Assembly (NCBI RefSeq): GCF_047663525.1
Contig: NC_092600.1
Location: 2,910,001-2,974,000, forward strand
DNA length: 64,000 nt
Direction of reading: 5' to 3'
DNA from: Anas platyrhynchos
Taxonomy: Eukaryota > Chordata > Aves > Anseriformes > Anatidae
How positions within the stretch are numbered: the first letter of the stretch is position 1; the number at the start of each line of letters is the position of its first letter. A program made the translations under genes and the position numbers. The notes beneath the pieces are model-generated. The model had not been told where the DNA came from. It did no database searches and saw nothing but the letters and a program-made list of their open reading frames with translations. Below are positions 38,521 through 51,469 of this stretch, piece by piece.

Positions 38521-41500
38521 GAAGTGGCACAGCTGAATAGCACAGCCTGCGGGTTTGCAGGAAGGGTTGGAAAGCATGAATTGGATCCATTCTGTAGCAC
38601 TGTGGCAGTCTTCTTGAGATATTTGAGCATTTTTCCAATTTATTTTTTGACTAGTGGATATTCACTTTTATCTCGTTACCGATCACGGTCACTTAGCATC
38701 ACAAAATGTGGGTGGCACCCTGGCTTTGCAGTCAGCCTTGTTCTTCATCATCTGACACTAACTTTGTACAAATGAGGTTTCTCTTGATAGTTCCAGAGCT
38801 TCAGAGCAGAAAAAAAAACTATGAGAAAATTTTGTCTTGTGGTGGTTTATCCTTTCTAGCTCTGGCCATCACTCAAATCAAAAATGGCAGTGGTCTGTGG
38901 AAAAAAAAGTAATAATTAAAAAATATATGCTTGCTTGTATTTTTCCAAACCACCAAGCCAGTTTACCCATTCCTGAGAAAAGACGCAATCACGTAATGCT
39001 TTCCTTCATGTCAGAATGCAGGATAATGCCTACATCAGTTTTTCAAAGATTGGTATGGTTTTCCTGTCAAAGACAGACGATAATCAACTGTTCCTTTCTG
39101 CCACCCCAAATGCATTACGTCTAGAAACGTTAAGTAGAATGCTTGTTTGCCTGCAGTTATTTGCTTGGTTGGAGAAGATCTTTTTGTATCATTTTTTTTC
39201 ACGTTATACTTCGAAGACTGGACGTAGAGAAGTTGATATGGATGGGGGGTTTGGATCTGTGTATCCAGCCGGTTAGACTTGGGGAGCATCATATCCCAGG
39301 ATGGTGTGATGTGAAGGTGTGAGATCCTGCAGCCAGAGAAAGCTGTAGCAATACTTCAGGTTGCATTTCCTTTACTGGGCATGAATAACAGAATAATCCA
39401 GATTTGATCAAGAGCAAACATGGATTTCTACAAAACAGTCCCTTCTTTGTGATTCTCTTCAAACCGAGAGCCATCATCGTGCTCTATTTCAACTCCCAAC
39501 CACACCAGCAGCAAATCATTTCTATCTGCAGAGAACCTTTACCCCAGCTTTGGGTTTGTGTGTGTTTCCATGAGCTCCTAAGCTGCAGGCAGGGCGGATA
39601 GCGAGGAGAGAGGATCTGCTGCTGCTGCCCTCCACCTGGAGGGGAAGCACCCACCATGGGAGGCGAGGGTGGTGTGGTGCAGAAGTGCTTCTTCAGCTCA
39701 GGTTTGGGGAGATTGGTGGGCAGCGACCAGGAGCATCTCTGGGAGGTGACTCTGGATCTCAGCTCGGTTCTCCTGGTGTAACCGGTGGACTGCTGATGCC
39801 AGCTGGGGACGGAGCAGGTCTGTGAGCTTGAGGCATCTCCTCCTGACACTTCTCTCCAAGGCAGCTGCGTGTGCATGCCAGGAGCTCTGACACTTTGCAG
39901 AAGTCCCCGTGTAGGTGTGTGACAGCTCTCACTTCCTCTCAGCAGATGGCTGGAGGTGAGGTGATGCTGATGAAGGTGAAACGGTGCAGCCTTGGACCCC
40001 AGCACCCACCAAAACACACAGCTCCTGGTCTCACAACAAGGCAAGCTGACCCCAGACCTGCAGCAAGTCTGTCTGCTGAGAAGCAGAGCGCAAAAAAAGC
40101 CCCAAGGCTGCTCTCTGCTTTGGACACCCGGGTGCCACACGAGGATGGGCATCTCCAGCAGCACTGGCTTCAGGTTTTTCTCCCTGCTATCCCATCAGGA
40201 GCACGTTTGCATGCGGCAGCTGGGTGAGTAACACCTGCCTCTGCAGACATCAAATGCGAGAAGTATTTTGTGGTAAACCTGTTGCTGCTCTGGGCAGGGA
40301 GGATATGCTTTGCTCAGAAAGCCAACGATGAAAGCCTTTGTGGCAACATCTGTCCTTTGAAAGTGACTGAGCCCAATTGCCTGCACAAGCAACTGTTTTA
40401 TTATCAGAATAACTGATCTACCAGAGCACTTAACACCACTGCCTGCAAGAAACGGAGCCAATGCAAACTGCCGTCGTGCTGCCTATTGCTGGTGCTGCTG
40501 AGAATCTGAGCCTTGCTCCATCAGTGTATTGCTGCTAATTGCAATAAAATGCTGCCTTTAAGGGATTCCCCGATACTGGTCACTGGTTCGAGTGGACTCA
40601 GGCTGGTACATGGTGAAAATTGTTATTGGGTGGCCAGTCTGTAGCTATGTGACCCGAAATGGCTGCATTTGCCCAATTCCTAACCCAGAGGTCTGCAGTG
40701 ACGCAGAGCTGTGGTTGTCACCGCAGCTCTGGGGCTAAGAATAAAGCAGGTTTGTACCTTACACTTCTGTCTGTGGATAAGGCCATCACTTCAGGGCCAC
40801 GTGGGGATGTAGCTGATGGATGGACTCCAGCCCTGGGGGCTGGATTATTCCTGACTCTGGCCGCTCGTAACACTGGAGTGAATTTTTGTGTGCTTCTGTT
40901 GTCTGTCATGGAGATAATGATACTGGTTCTTGAATGAAAGGTGCTATTAAAGAGCCACACCATGCTTATAATGGTTATTTTGCAGGCTGAGCAGCGTGCA
41001 GGGGCTGGCAGTGCTTCTGCTGAACTTCCTCAAGGACCGCGTGTGTTTGCACAAGGGAAAAAGAAACTGCATGGCAGGATTTTCTCATACACAAGCTGAG
41101 GAAACAGATTATCTGTGAAACAGCCAACAGTTTTTATTTACTGTGAAGATCTGCATCTCACTCCCAATTTCACATCAAGACAAAATCCAGGCATTTTGTT
41201 AAAATGGTAACTTAATGCTCCAGAGGTTTAATTACCACCGCTCTGTAATCAGAATCAAGACAGAGTGCGGTCTGCAGCTCTGAACTTCAACAAGAAATGC
41301 AGCTCTCCTCGAAACAGTCAATGAAAGGAAGATCTACAGCATGCACTCAGCTTTTGTGGTCCTCTCCATAGCTGAACTTGCAACTCTGCTATCGCCGAGC
41401 TTCCTTTCAGTCATCAGGTTCTCCCTTAGCTGCTGTCGAACTCCAGAGCTCCTCGTTACCATGTTTTAACTTTGTCTGTAGTTCCTACATGTGTGCGTGG

Positions 41501-41829
41501 CGCCAAATTAAAGGAGCTTGCAGTGCTGAAGATTGCTTTTCCTTTATTCCCTGTATCAGCAGAAAGCACTGGTCTGAGCTCGTCGTAATAGTGGTGAATA
41601 TTGAAACTTCGTAAGGGCCTCGTTGGGAGAGAAACGGTGTCAGAAGGCAATGCATCTCCTGGACGGTGCCTAATGTGATCTCTGGCAGGGGCCTCCGCTC
41701 TGCAAGACAAATGTTGATGCTCCTGCCCTGCAGTGCTGATGTTTGTCTTCCCTGAAGACTTCAGGACTTCCAGATCAGGCATAGGGCTGACCTCACTCTT
41801 ACCCTGTACCGTTTTCTCTCTGTAAGCTC

Positions 41830-41853
41830 TTTTTTTTTTTTTTTTTTTTTTTT
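41830..41853. repeat. T24 homopolymer
   Basis: An uninterrupted run of 24 T. It is either a microsatellite or the poly(A) tail of a minus-strand retrocopy; no retrocopy body was recognised to its left. Length is likely polymorphic or uncertain in assembly. Confidence 0.85.
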
Positions 41854-43891
41854 CTAGTGCATTTTCTGAGCAAGGGAGGTCTGGCTTCAGACTCCTGTGA
41901 GAGCTGCACATGAGCTGCACATGCTCTATATTTTACTCATCATTTCGCACCTCACGTTTCTAGCGAGCGAAGCCTCTGTTCCCACCACAGCCCTGCTCCA
42001 GCCTGGCACCCTGGTGGCTGCACCCGGGTGAATCCAGCCAGCAGAGGTGCTGCCGTGCCGTGCCCTGCACCAGGTGAGCCCTGCCTTTACCTCGTGGTGT
42101 GCTCCAGGGCTGGTGACGGTGTCAGCAGAGCTGTTCCTGCTGCAACCACAGAAGTCTCCCTCCAGAAGACTCTGCTACAGCTTCTGCTCTCTGCAGGGGT
42201 TACAGTTTCTCGTAACAACCGGCCCCCCGTAAGAAGCAGCACACTTTGCATCCTGCCCCTACTGACTGGTGGAAATAAGAGAGACCCTGTTAACAATCCT
42301 TGTGCAAACAGAGCGTTGGCCTGGCCAGTGCCAGCGCTTTCCATCCAGGAGTATTTGTTTTTCCGTGCTCTTAATCTTATAAATTGAATTGAGGCTGATA
42401 GAAGTGACTTCCTGAATATTGCATAACATTTTGTGTCTGTCGGGATGGAAGACAAACAAACCCGACCTTGAACTTGGAAAGTTTCCTCGCAGCAGGTAAA
42501 AGCTTCCAAAAGTCTGCGCTGCCTCCCCAGACCAGGGAGGTGCTGGGGGGGTGCCTGTGTCTCCTCGCTGCCTGGCGCCTGTCCCCAGGGACGGCTTCGG
42601 GTCCTCCATCGGTGCTGGAGAATCCCTGGAAAAGGCTGCGGTAGGAACACAGCATCGAGTCCTTGCTCCGGAAAGGAGGCAGAGGAGAAATCCTGTCCAT
42701 CTCTGGCACCGTTTAGCCTTTAGGGATTAATTAAAGGCTTTTTCAGTTTTTCTTTCAAACCTCACAACATTAATCTCCGCCTCACTGAATAGGGAAAAGA
42801 GAGAGGCATTTTCTCTGGTGAATCACCAGGCTGTTTCAATTTTCAGTTTTACATTGCAGTAAGGTTTTTTTTTTTCCAAGGGGAATACCACAGGAAGGCC
42901 AAACTGCAACTTCTCAGCATCAGAGCATTGTATCGCTAAACTGAGCTGGAAATCTGCGTGGTGGGCAAAACAAACAGTCCCTAAAAGCAGTCCCCTCTTC
43001 TATCTGATGCTCTTTTCCCTTCTTCCCTCTGCCTGTGGGTGAAGGTGACCACAGAGAGCCAGCATGGGGTGGGGACCAGGAGCCTGTACGTGGTGATGCT
43101 CGAGGAGCAGGAGGTTTCCTGCATCCCTTGAGCTGCAGCTCTGGGTCCCAGGACTGGAGCCATGAGACTGATGGAGGTCTGGGACAGCAAAATCCATCCG
43201 TGACTCAGACTGGTGGTGATGGATGCAATGGGGAGGAAAGAGACCACCTGGCTCTGGGGGCTCTCTGGCTGTGGTATGCATTATCTTCCCCTAACACCTC
43301 TTCCCTTTGGGTCTTTCCAAGAGAAAGACCCCGAGACACGTGAGATTTGTGCAGATTTCCACGCACCCAGTGCTTGGAAAGCATTGTGGCTCCTGGCTTG
43401 TTGGACCCCAGCTCTGATCACACACCATACCCTGCCTGGTGGCCCCCAGGTCCTCTGGCTGCAGCGTGTCTCCTGACCCCGTTACCTACTTCAATGTGGA
43501 TTTCAGCTGCTTAGACTTATTTTAAACCCCTTCTATCTGATTACCAGCAGCCCAGCCGGGGCAGGGATGCGGCTTCCTGGGGGATCCCCAGCAGCCCCAC
43601 AGGAGAACAACTTGCTGCTGGAAGGGGCTGACAAAGAGGGGGAGCTCTGTGGGGGCAATGCACACCTTGGGGGATGCCCCCTGCTCTCCTCATGCTGCGA
43701 CTTGGCAAAAAAAGAGGATTTTCACCTTGATGCACGTGTGGGCACGGGGATGCTTCTGGAAATGGAGCAGGCCGGCAATGGCCAAGTAGTGGCATGCCTA
43801 GCAAAGCAAGGCAGCCCTATGCAGCCTTCCTAGCACTGCCTTGCTCTTGCTTTTAGGTTTCCTATTGTCATCCTAAAGCTGTCCTCCTCCT

Positions 43892-43909
43892 CCCCCCCCC
43901 CCCCCCCCC
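43892..43909. repeat. C18 homopolymer
   Basis: An uninterrupted run of 18 C following a CCT-rich stretch. The complementary strand can form a G-quadruplex. Such runs are often mis-sized in assemblies. Confidence 0.85.
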
Positions 43910-46900
43910 AGCAGGCTGGAGAAGCCTCCAGCTGGCCTGGGAGGCTTATCAGCTCTGTCTGGCTGGGTGTTAAGGCTCTATTTGCATAAGTACCTGGGCC
44001 CTGTCAGATGCTCTCTCCTTTCTGGTGCTTCCATTTGTTTATTTCTGTCAGGGCAGCGAGGCTGGAGGCAATGGGTTCGGGGCTGTGCCCAGGCAGATGC
44101 CACCACCCCGAGGCACCGTGCCACCTCCAGGCCCACAGCCTCCTTCTGCATGCCCTGTGGGACCTGCGTGGAAATTAAACGTGGAACTCGCTGGGTCTTG
44201 TTTGCTCCTGGCTGTCAGGATTAAAATTAAATTGCCCCTCCCTTTCACACCTCAGCAGCTGTCCCTGTTTGGGGGTGGCAGAGAGCAAGGCTCTTCCTGG
44301 GCACGCCATCCCGGCCTTCATCGCAGGGCAGGGCACTGCAGGTGGCCATGGGATGGGCACCACAGGCTCTGCCTTCCCCCTGCCCTTCAGTGGTCCTAAA
44401 CCGAGATCCTTAAAGCCCTTCCTGACCCCAGGCCCAAAGGCAGGCTGACTTCAGGCCTGCTCCAGGCACTGGTCGTGACCGTGGAGTCACCTCCTCGGCC
44501 TTGTTGCTGCTCGTTAGCTCGGAGAGGTTTTTCCATCCGTAATAAGAAAGTCATTAATGTTAAACTTCCCCTGCCAGGTACAATTGGTTTGAAGATTATA
44601 AGCGCTGTAAAAGGGCTACGTGTTGCACAGACAATGTGCTGAAGTCCTGGCAGGGAGGAATTGTTGCTTCAGTGGCTCTGTCAGCCCTGGAGCTCACCAG
44701 GAAGGGGCTCAGAGGGACGTGGCCTTGCTCAGCAGCACAGCAGCACTAGCTGGTGGCCTATTTTCAAAGAGCAAAGGTAAATTCAAACAAATGGCTGGTA
44801 TGTCCTCTGCAAAGGGGCTGTAATCCTATAAAGAGACAGCAGACTTGATGATTCTTCGCCTTCTCATTGCTGTGACATTTTATGGATGTGGTGTGCAACT
44901 TTGAGGTCCTCCCCGCTTGCTGGTGCCCAGGGTGAGATCCTCTCCGCCAGGAGCTAGCAGTGCTGAGGTATTTTCTTCTGAACGTGGCCCAGCAAGGTGT
45001 CCTGCTGTGTGTTTTTGTGCCCCTCAATGGCTGACCAGCCGGCGACCTGGCTGTCCCTCCGTTCATCCAGCCAGCCGTTTCTTAAATGTAAAATTTATTT
45101 TAGTTGCTGCACCTACAGCATAACGTATTCTCAATGTGGCTGACATTCATCATATAAAGTGCTTTTGGCAAAATATCAGTTGAGTAGTGCCTGGAGTGCA
45201 GTGCTGCTCTGACAGCCAGAGTGGACAGAGAGGAGTTTGAGGAGAAGAATGAGTAATTCAGCTCAGCCTGGCACATCCAGGCTAGGTTCCCAACGTGTTG
45301 CCCAGGATGCGATGTGACAGGGGCAGGCTGAAGTGTGCTTTTCAATGGAGAGAGGTGAGCAGAGAGTGGCAAGGCAGATAAACTGCAATTTGGTATGAAT
45401 ATGGTTGCTGCAGAGGAGCAGTGGGTTAGATTGTCCAAAGGAAAATGCAGTGAGGAGCAGAGGGAGGAAATAGAGAAGGGAAAGAAGCAAGCAGACAATA
45501 CACCATGCGAGTCGTGCAGAAAAGTCGTAGCTAAAAGCAGAACAGAACCACGGAAGGGTAAATTCTTGAAGCCAGGAGCAAGATGCAGGAATCTCATTCC
45601 TTCCCTTGGAAGAGCAGTGCACATGCTTCCAGTTAAGGCAGATGCAGTGACCGCTCTTGGAGGCATTTTGGGGTGGTAAGGGGGGTAAACCCACCCTGAC
45701 TTCTGCTTTAACAAGAGAAGTGTCTGACTTGTGGCCAAAATTAAAATACTCTCATCTCCCCAGTCTGGCACTGATAGCTGTATGTCCATGGGCTGTAGGG
45801 TGGGCATTCTGGCTCCATAGGCACGGCTAAATAAATGTGGCTGCAGCTTCCTTTAATTTCCAGGCAGACTTTGTTCCTAACTGTGCAGGCTAAAAATGAT
45901 TTGAAAATTACAAATCCCATGAAATGTGGATTATCTGGATATGTCAAACCCAGAATAATTGAAATTAAGTTATCAGGATGACTTCAGAGTGGTTTGGTGC
46001 CATCCATGCTCCTCATCCACTCCTCCCCTGGGATGCTCTGAGCATCGCGCTTCCAGCGGCTGCGGTCCAGCAGCAGCTGCAGGCAGTTTGCACGATGGGT
46101 CCTGCTGCATTTGAGCAGCATTTTCCAGTCTCAGCAAGGCCAGCAAACGGATCTGTGGTGCAAAAAGCAACGAGCTAGGGCCCAGCTGCCACGTGGCGTG
46201 CAGCTTGCTCAGTACAGCCCTTCGTCGATCTGCGTGAATGGCAGCACGAGCCTAATTTTAATCCCAGTCTAACAGGAGGCGAACAGACCAGATCAATGTC
46301 CTCAAATTTCAGAGGAGCCCAAGGTGGAGCTCTTGGATCCCAAACCTTATTTACCATCCCTCTCCAACAGCCCTTTGTACCTTATGCTAATAAATAGTGC
46401 TGCGCATGCACAACTCGATCCAAAACCCTGAAGAAATCAATAGGGACTGCCAGGTGCTCCATCCATTGAAAATCAGATCCTGCATTTATGTGACTAAATG
46501 TGGTTTTGAGAGCCAACATGCAGGCACGGCTTCTGAAAGCTGGTGTCCTAGCATACTGCATCAGGCCCTGGCTGTAGCCAGACCCGAGGAGTTTTCTTGC
46601 AATAAATATTGCATGAAGTGGTAAATTCCGAGAAATCTCTCATGTTCCATCCTTCTGCTTCTGATCCTCAAGTACATCAGTAGCTGATTGCCCTTCAGAG
46701 GTCCCGCTGAGAGATGCCACACGTACGGTGTGTCCCCTCTGCTGTCACTGCCACCAGGCTTTGGGGAGCAGTGCTCGGGCAGTGAAGCGCCCACTTCAGC
46801 CCCTGCACGGTTAAAACCAACCCCGAAAGCAAGCCCTCATCATTTTATTTATGAACTTTGGATGAGATAATGGTTTTCCACTTTGAAAGGAAAGCTCTCT

Positions 46901-47409
46901 ACTTCAACATTTATTTTTCTATAAATGCCTTGGCATTTATATTGCAACAGGAGACTATTCAGTGACATTATCTGATAAATATCGTGTTATGCAGCTGCAA
47001 TTTACAATGCATATATTTTTAACAGTGCTTCTAAGCTAAATTAAATGCTTCTAAAATATGGTACTTACGGAAAACAAATGTCTGTTCTAGCAATTTTGTT
47101 TTTCAGGGTACACTATTTTTTTAAAAATCAGATACCATCTTTATCCTGTCAGGCAGTAAATTATGCACTTGCACTTTCATAAAGTCTCCCCTTGGGAACT
47201 TAGTCAATGAAATGGAAATGTCTTTTTCACACCCTCAAACTCCAGAGAAATATAGTGAAATAGCCAACTTGGTTATAAACTGAATGTCTAGAGGGAATCC
47301 ACATAAAACGAGGATTAATGCAGTCTTGATGCATGTATTGTTTAGCATATGTACCATTCACTCAAATGGCGCATTGATTTGTGACTCATACCTTTAATCT
47401 TTTCTTTTC

Positions 47410-47426
47410 TTTTTTTTTTTTTTTTT
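47410..47426. repeat. T-run of about 17
   Basis: A simple T tract, preceded by a TTTTC-rich stretch. No element is attached. Confidence 0.8.
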
Positions 47427-47770
47427 AATTGGGACAGTAATTGCATGCTCCATAACATGGAGGGACCTGCAGGTAGGAAGGAGCCTGTTGGCAGCGGGTT
47501 GTTCACCAGCCCCGGCCGTGCAGTGGGGAAAAGCAGCAGGAGGGGTTGTGGTGGCGTGCCCTGACTTTGGGGTACCCCATCACAGGGACACATGTCTGTT
47601 CTCATCACCTATCATCCAGATACGGTGAACGATGGTGTTGTGGTCATGTCTTCATGCTGAGACCCCAGGCATCCCAAGGAGCCGTGCTTGTCCAACACCC
47701 TGCTTAGCCTGGCAAGTCTGAAGTGTCCCTAACAAGGGAGCAAAGGAGTGGCTGTGGGGCCATATATACA

Positions 47771-47830
47771 GGCTGAGAGCTGGGCACGTTCAGCCTGGGG
47801 ATGAGAAGGCTCACAGAACCTACAGGAGAC
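47771..47830 (+). mobile_element. Possible CR1 LINE fragment (distal ORF2 region)
   Basis: The string ggctgagagctgggcacgtt followed by cagcctggggatgagaaggc resembles the stretch near the 3' end of avian CR1 ORF2 (consensus recalled as 'gagagctggg.ttgttcagcctggagaagagaaggct'). The match fades after about 60 bp; the following 200 bp contains a possible 'gaagaaattc' counterpart (47868) but is otherwise unrecognised. A small, old fragment. Confidence 0.5.
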
Positions 47831-50288
47831 AGAGAAACCAACCACAAAAGAATCTGGAAATTTGGCAGAAGAAATTCAGTGCACAAGAACATGAGCATCT
47901 TTACGCAAAACCACTTAAGGAGGCACTCCTTAAAGGTAATCCCTTCAGACAGAGAGAGACTGCCATTTCCCTGGAAGATATTAAAGCAGCTGTTGCTGGA
48001 ACAGAGAATTGTTGAGCTATCCATCAAGGGATGGATGTTTGTAATGTTGTATCTATTTTTTTTGTTTACAGTTTATTTTGATACCGAATTTCTAGCTACT
48101 GGAGGTAATTGAGACTGCAAACAAAATCTCTCTATCCACTGATCTGCCAAATCAAATTTTCTTCTCCTGTAAGTATAGTATTTCTCCTTAGCTTCAGAGA
48201 GGGAAAGAATTATGCAGAATGACTGACAAAGGAAAAGGATTAGTTTATATAATGACCATAGCAGCCATCTCGCCCTTGATCTTTCTGTAGTAGTTCATTC
48301 TCGAAGATGGGAGTGATTATTATTATAATTTAGAGCAGAGCTTGTTCTTTTTCCTTCTACTGCATCTGCTTAATATTCTCCAAGTTAACACGCATTTTAA
48401 TAACAAGTAAATATCCCGATCACAGCTGGGATGTTGGAGAACCCTGTCTGGGATACGGATGCACCAAGCTTTCCATCATCTTTGTGCAGGATGGCTCTGT
48501 GCTGATCTGGTCCTTGGCAGAAATTAAAGTAGTCAGGAGGTTATCTCGTGCTCTTCTGGCTACCAGAGGCCTCGGAAGAGGGTATGTGGGCAGTAAATTA
48601 GCAGCCACGCGTCTCCTGCACCCTTTTCAGGTTGTGAGGGTCTCCACCAGCTCTTGTAACCAGAGCATCTCTCTGCCCCATGTCGGTCCTCCAGCGCCCG
48701 GCTGCAGGGACATGAGGACATCACAGCAGGAACAGGCACCTGGCTGACGGGGAGCTGAGCTTTCCCTGCAGCTTCTCACTAGGTAGCATTAGTAAATAGT
48801 TGGTTTCTAAAGGTCTTTGAAATAGCATTGAATTTTCCTTGTATCAGTCACACTCCCTCCTGTCTCAGCCCTGTGCTGGGTGCTAGCAGGTACTGCAGCA
48901 GCCAGGCGTGGGGACATCAAGGCACCCAGCTTTTCCTTTTCCTCTCTATGAGGTCTGTCACACTGAGATTTTGGGGGGTCTCAAGCCTTGCTGACAAGTA
49001 GTACTATATGCAGTTGTTTTGAGATGAACTATTTTATATGCTGCTTCTTCTGAAGTTGTGTTAAGTTTTGTAATCATGGCTATATGGTGAGCCAATTCAC
49101 CCCTAAAATCAGCGTATTTTCACCCAGTTATGCCAGCAGAGCGCTCCTCCAAAGCACGATCACAGCCCTGGAGCATGGGCAATGGAAGCAATACCACTTC
49201 GGGGGACTCTTATGGCGAGGGGATTTAGCTCCATACTAAATCCTTCGTTTGAACACCAGTTAATTCAACTTAGGCACTTACTGTCAAAAAGTTGCCTATA
49301 TTCTTCTCCTAGGTATGCAAAAACAAGCCCTGGTGAATGAAGATGAAAGGGAAATGTTGCTGGCTCCTTCTCTGGAGATCATATTTCTTACTTGTTGCAT
49401 AACTGCTTATTTTAGCATCAATCAGCTGAGCCTTTGTTGTGTAGACAATTCTGTCCTTTTAGAGGATTTGTGCAGTATTATTTCTTCCAAAATGCTTTTT
49501 TTGTTGTTTTCATTATTAGATTTATTTCTTCTCTTAGCAAAATCCAGCTGACAACACCCTGTCAGAGCTCTTCATAACTGTTACATACATGTCATGCTAT
49601 GTAAACCAACACATGACCTTTCTGTGGAACCACCCACCAGCTGTTATCTCTGTGCGCGTTGTATCTGTGGTACCTGTGTGTGTGTGCATACACATTTTGT
49701 ATAGATGTGCATATAGATGGTAGCCAAAAATCTGTTAAGCATGTGATCAAGTGCTCAGCATCCAGAGATGTCAGAATACTCCTTGCCACCTTAATCGAAG
49801 CCCTGTTGTGGAAGCAGAGCAAGATTTTAATTACGGGCTCAGATGTTGGTTTTCTCCTGTACTGCCGGGCCGTGCAGCGCACGAGATGGTTGGCGAGGGG
49901 CTCAGCAGTGCTGGCGCGCTCCCATTGTTCCCCGGCTGATCCTAGGCCTTAGCTCAGCACATTGCTCACATATCTGGCCACTTCTGGATTTCACAGCAAT
50001 GGAAAACACAGTTCCAACATTGTGGTGTGTGGTGCTCAAACCAGAACGGGGTGCTCATCTTTGGGGTGGCAGAAATGCACTGGGGCTGTGCACAACTGGT
50101 CTGCGCTGGGGACCTGAGCTGCGTGTCTGGAATTGGATGTGCTGTGACCTCCGGTGGTGGCTGTGTCCAGAAATCCCTGAGAAATGGCCCAGAGGACGAT
50201 AGGGCTGTGATGCTTTACAGGTCCAAAGCAGGGAAGCTGGCAGGTTCCCTGCCACAATTATTAATTTTCCCGTGTTTTTTTTTCTATC

Positions 50289-50401
50289 ATGAATTTGGAT
50301 GGGCTTATCTACAAGACCATAGGAGGCCGCCTTATGGCAAATTTCAAGACTATTTCCAAGGTTACATAAAAATAATAATTAAAAAGTCCAGCAAGCCCAA
50401 C
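50289..50401 (+). repeat. Direct repeat copy A (~113 bp, unidentified family)
   Basis: Matches 51355-51469 at about 89% identity by my alignment, in the same orientation, 1066 bp apart. The core gccttatggcaaatttcaag (from 50328) sits in a 30-bp exact match and is followed by a second 17-bp exact match. I do not recognise the sequence as a known repeat. It is either a local duplication or two copies of a short interspersed element. Single-base indels between copies break any shared reading frame, so it is not conserved as protein. Confidence 0.85.
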
Positions 50402-51354
50402 TACATAGCACCATTTTTCTATGGTACTTTCCACTACGCTACATCCGTGCTCCAGCACCTTCATTAGTTGTCCCCAACACCCATTAGGAAGATGGGTCAG
50501 GATGACACACAGATGGATTAAGGCCAGTTTTGACTAATTTAGGGTACTCCATCCGAGAAGCATAATGTCAGCTTTCACAGAGCATTTACCGAGCACTTCA
50601 TACCTGCACCCACTGTGCCCAGCTGTACGGAGCTGGATGTCCCCAATTCAAGCCAACATTTCCAGGCTGAGCACCCGCAGTATGGGCAGCACCAACATCA
50701 GTGCCCTAAACTTTGTACAAGGACCTTGTTAGCTAGAGAAAAGGGGAGAATCCTGGTCTTTGGGACCATTCTGTCTCAAATTTTATGGTTCCACAGGTAA
50801 AATGGGGAGGATCTGGGGGAAATGTTTCCTTTTTGACTTACCTACGGAGCAGGTCCTATGCACGCGGGTGTTGTGTGGACAGCAGATTGTGATCATATAA
50901 TTAAGAACTGTAACAAAATTACATGGAAAAAAAGAAAAGAAAAGAAAAAAAGCTCTATGAATTAGTACAGAACGCCTCGGTTTGGATGTTTCCAGAGTTC
51001 TGGCCATGTAACACAGTGACCTTCAGTGCAGTGGGGCCGATGCCCCTCAAGGTGCCTGGGTCTGGCAGGAGGCCGTGCCACAAGGCCCCCGCTCTCGTGC
51101 TACCAGGAGAGGCTTTTTTTAACCAGTGGCTGACGTTTCCCATTCTTCTCTGGGGCTGCTTCCCAGCGAAGAAGCTCCCCGGAGAAGATGACATCTTATT
51201 TCCAAAGCAGGCATAAAGGGAGTGCTGCTCTTAGCTATGGGGATCCGGGCAATCTCCCTTGCTCCCCCAAATCTCCTCCTTCATGTGCCGTGCAGGAACT
51301 GACATTGTTTTGCCATGTGTTGTGAGCTGCTCTGCTTGAAAGACCAAGAAGGTG

Positions 51355-51469
51355 ATGAACTTGGGCGGGCTTACCTACAAAGACCCTAAAAGGCTGCCTT
51401 ATGGCAAATTTCAAGACTATTTCCAGGGTTACATAAAAATAATTATTAGAGAAGTCCAGCAAGCCCAAC
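51355..51469 (+). repeat. Direct repeat copy B (~115 bp, unidentified family)
   Basis: Partner of 50289-50401. Similarity starts at atgaa and ends at gcccaac in both. In this copy an ATG at 51355 opens a 58-codon frame to the TAA at 51529-51531 (starting MNLGGLTYKDPKRL), but copy A has frame-breaking indels, so I treat the frame as accidental. It lies about 0.5 kb before the JADE2 CpG island. Confidence 0.85.

Larger units (their letters stand above)
26376..47700. other. Intergenic, central part of the UBE2B-JADE2 interval
   Basis: No recognisable gene was found. Open frames of up to 235 codons exist (for example 45100-45807 and 39484-40164 on the minus strand) but show no domain, family similarity or splice context that I recognise. 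The stretch holds homopolymers (listed separately) and AT-rich blocks at 37.2-37.5 and 46.85-47.35 kb that resemble conserved non-coding elements in texture. A weak CR1-tail-like string, ctggaagggacactgaaagg, lies near 36460 (minus-strand orientation). Confidence 0.5.

Noticed and set aside
39484-40164. 226-codon minus-strand open frame
   Set aside because: No domain, homologous motif or splice context recognised. Its composition fits chance translation.
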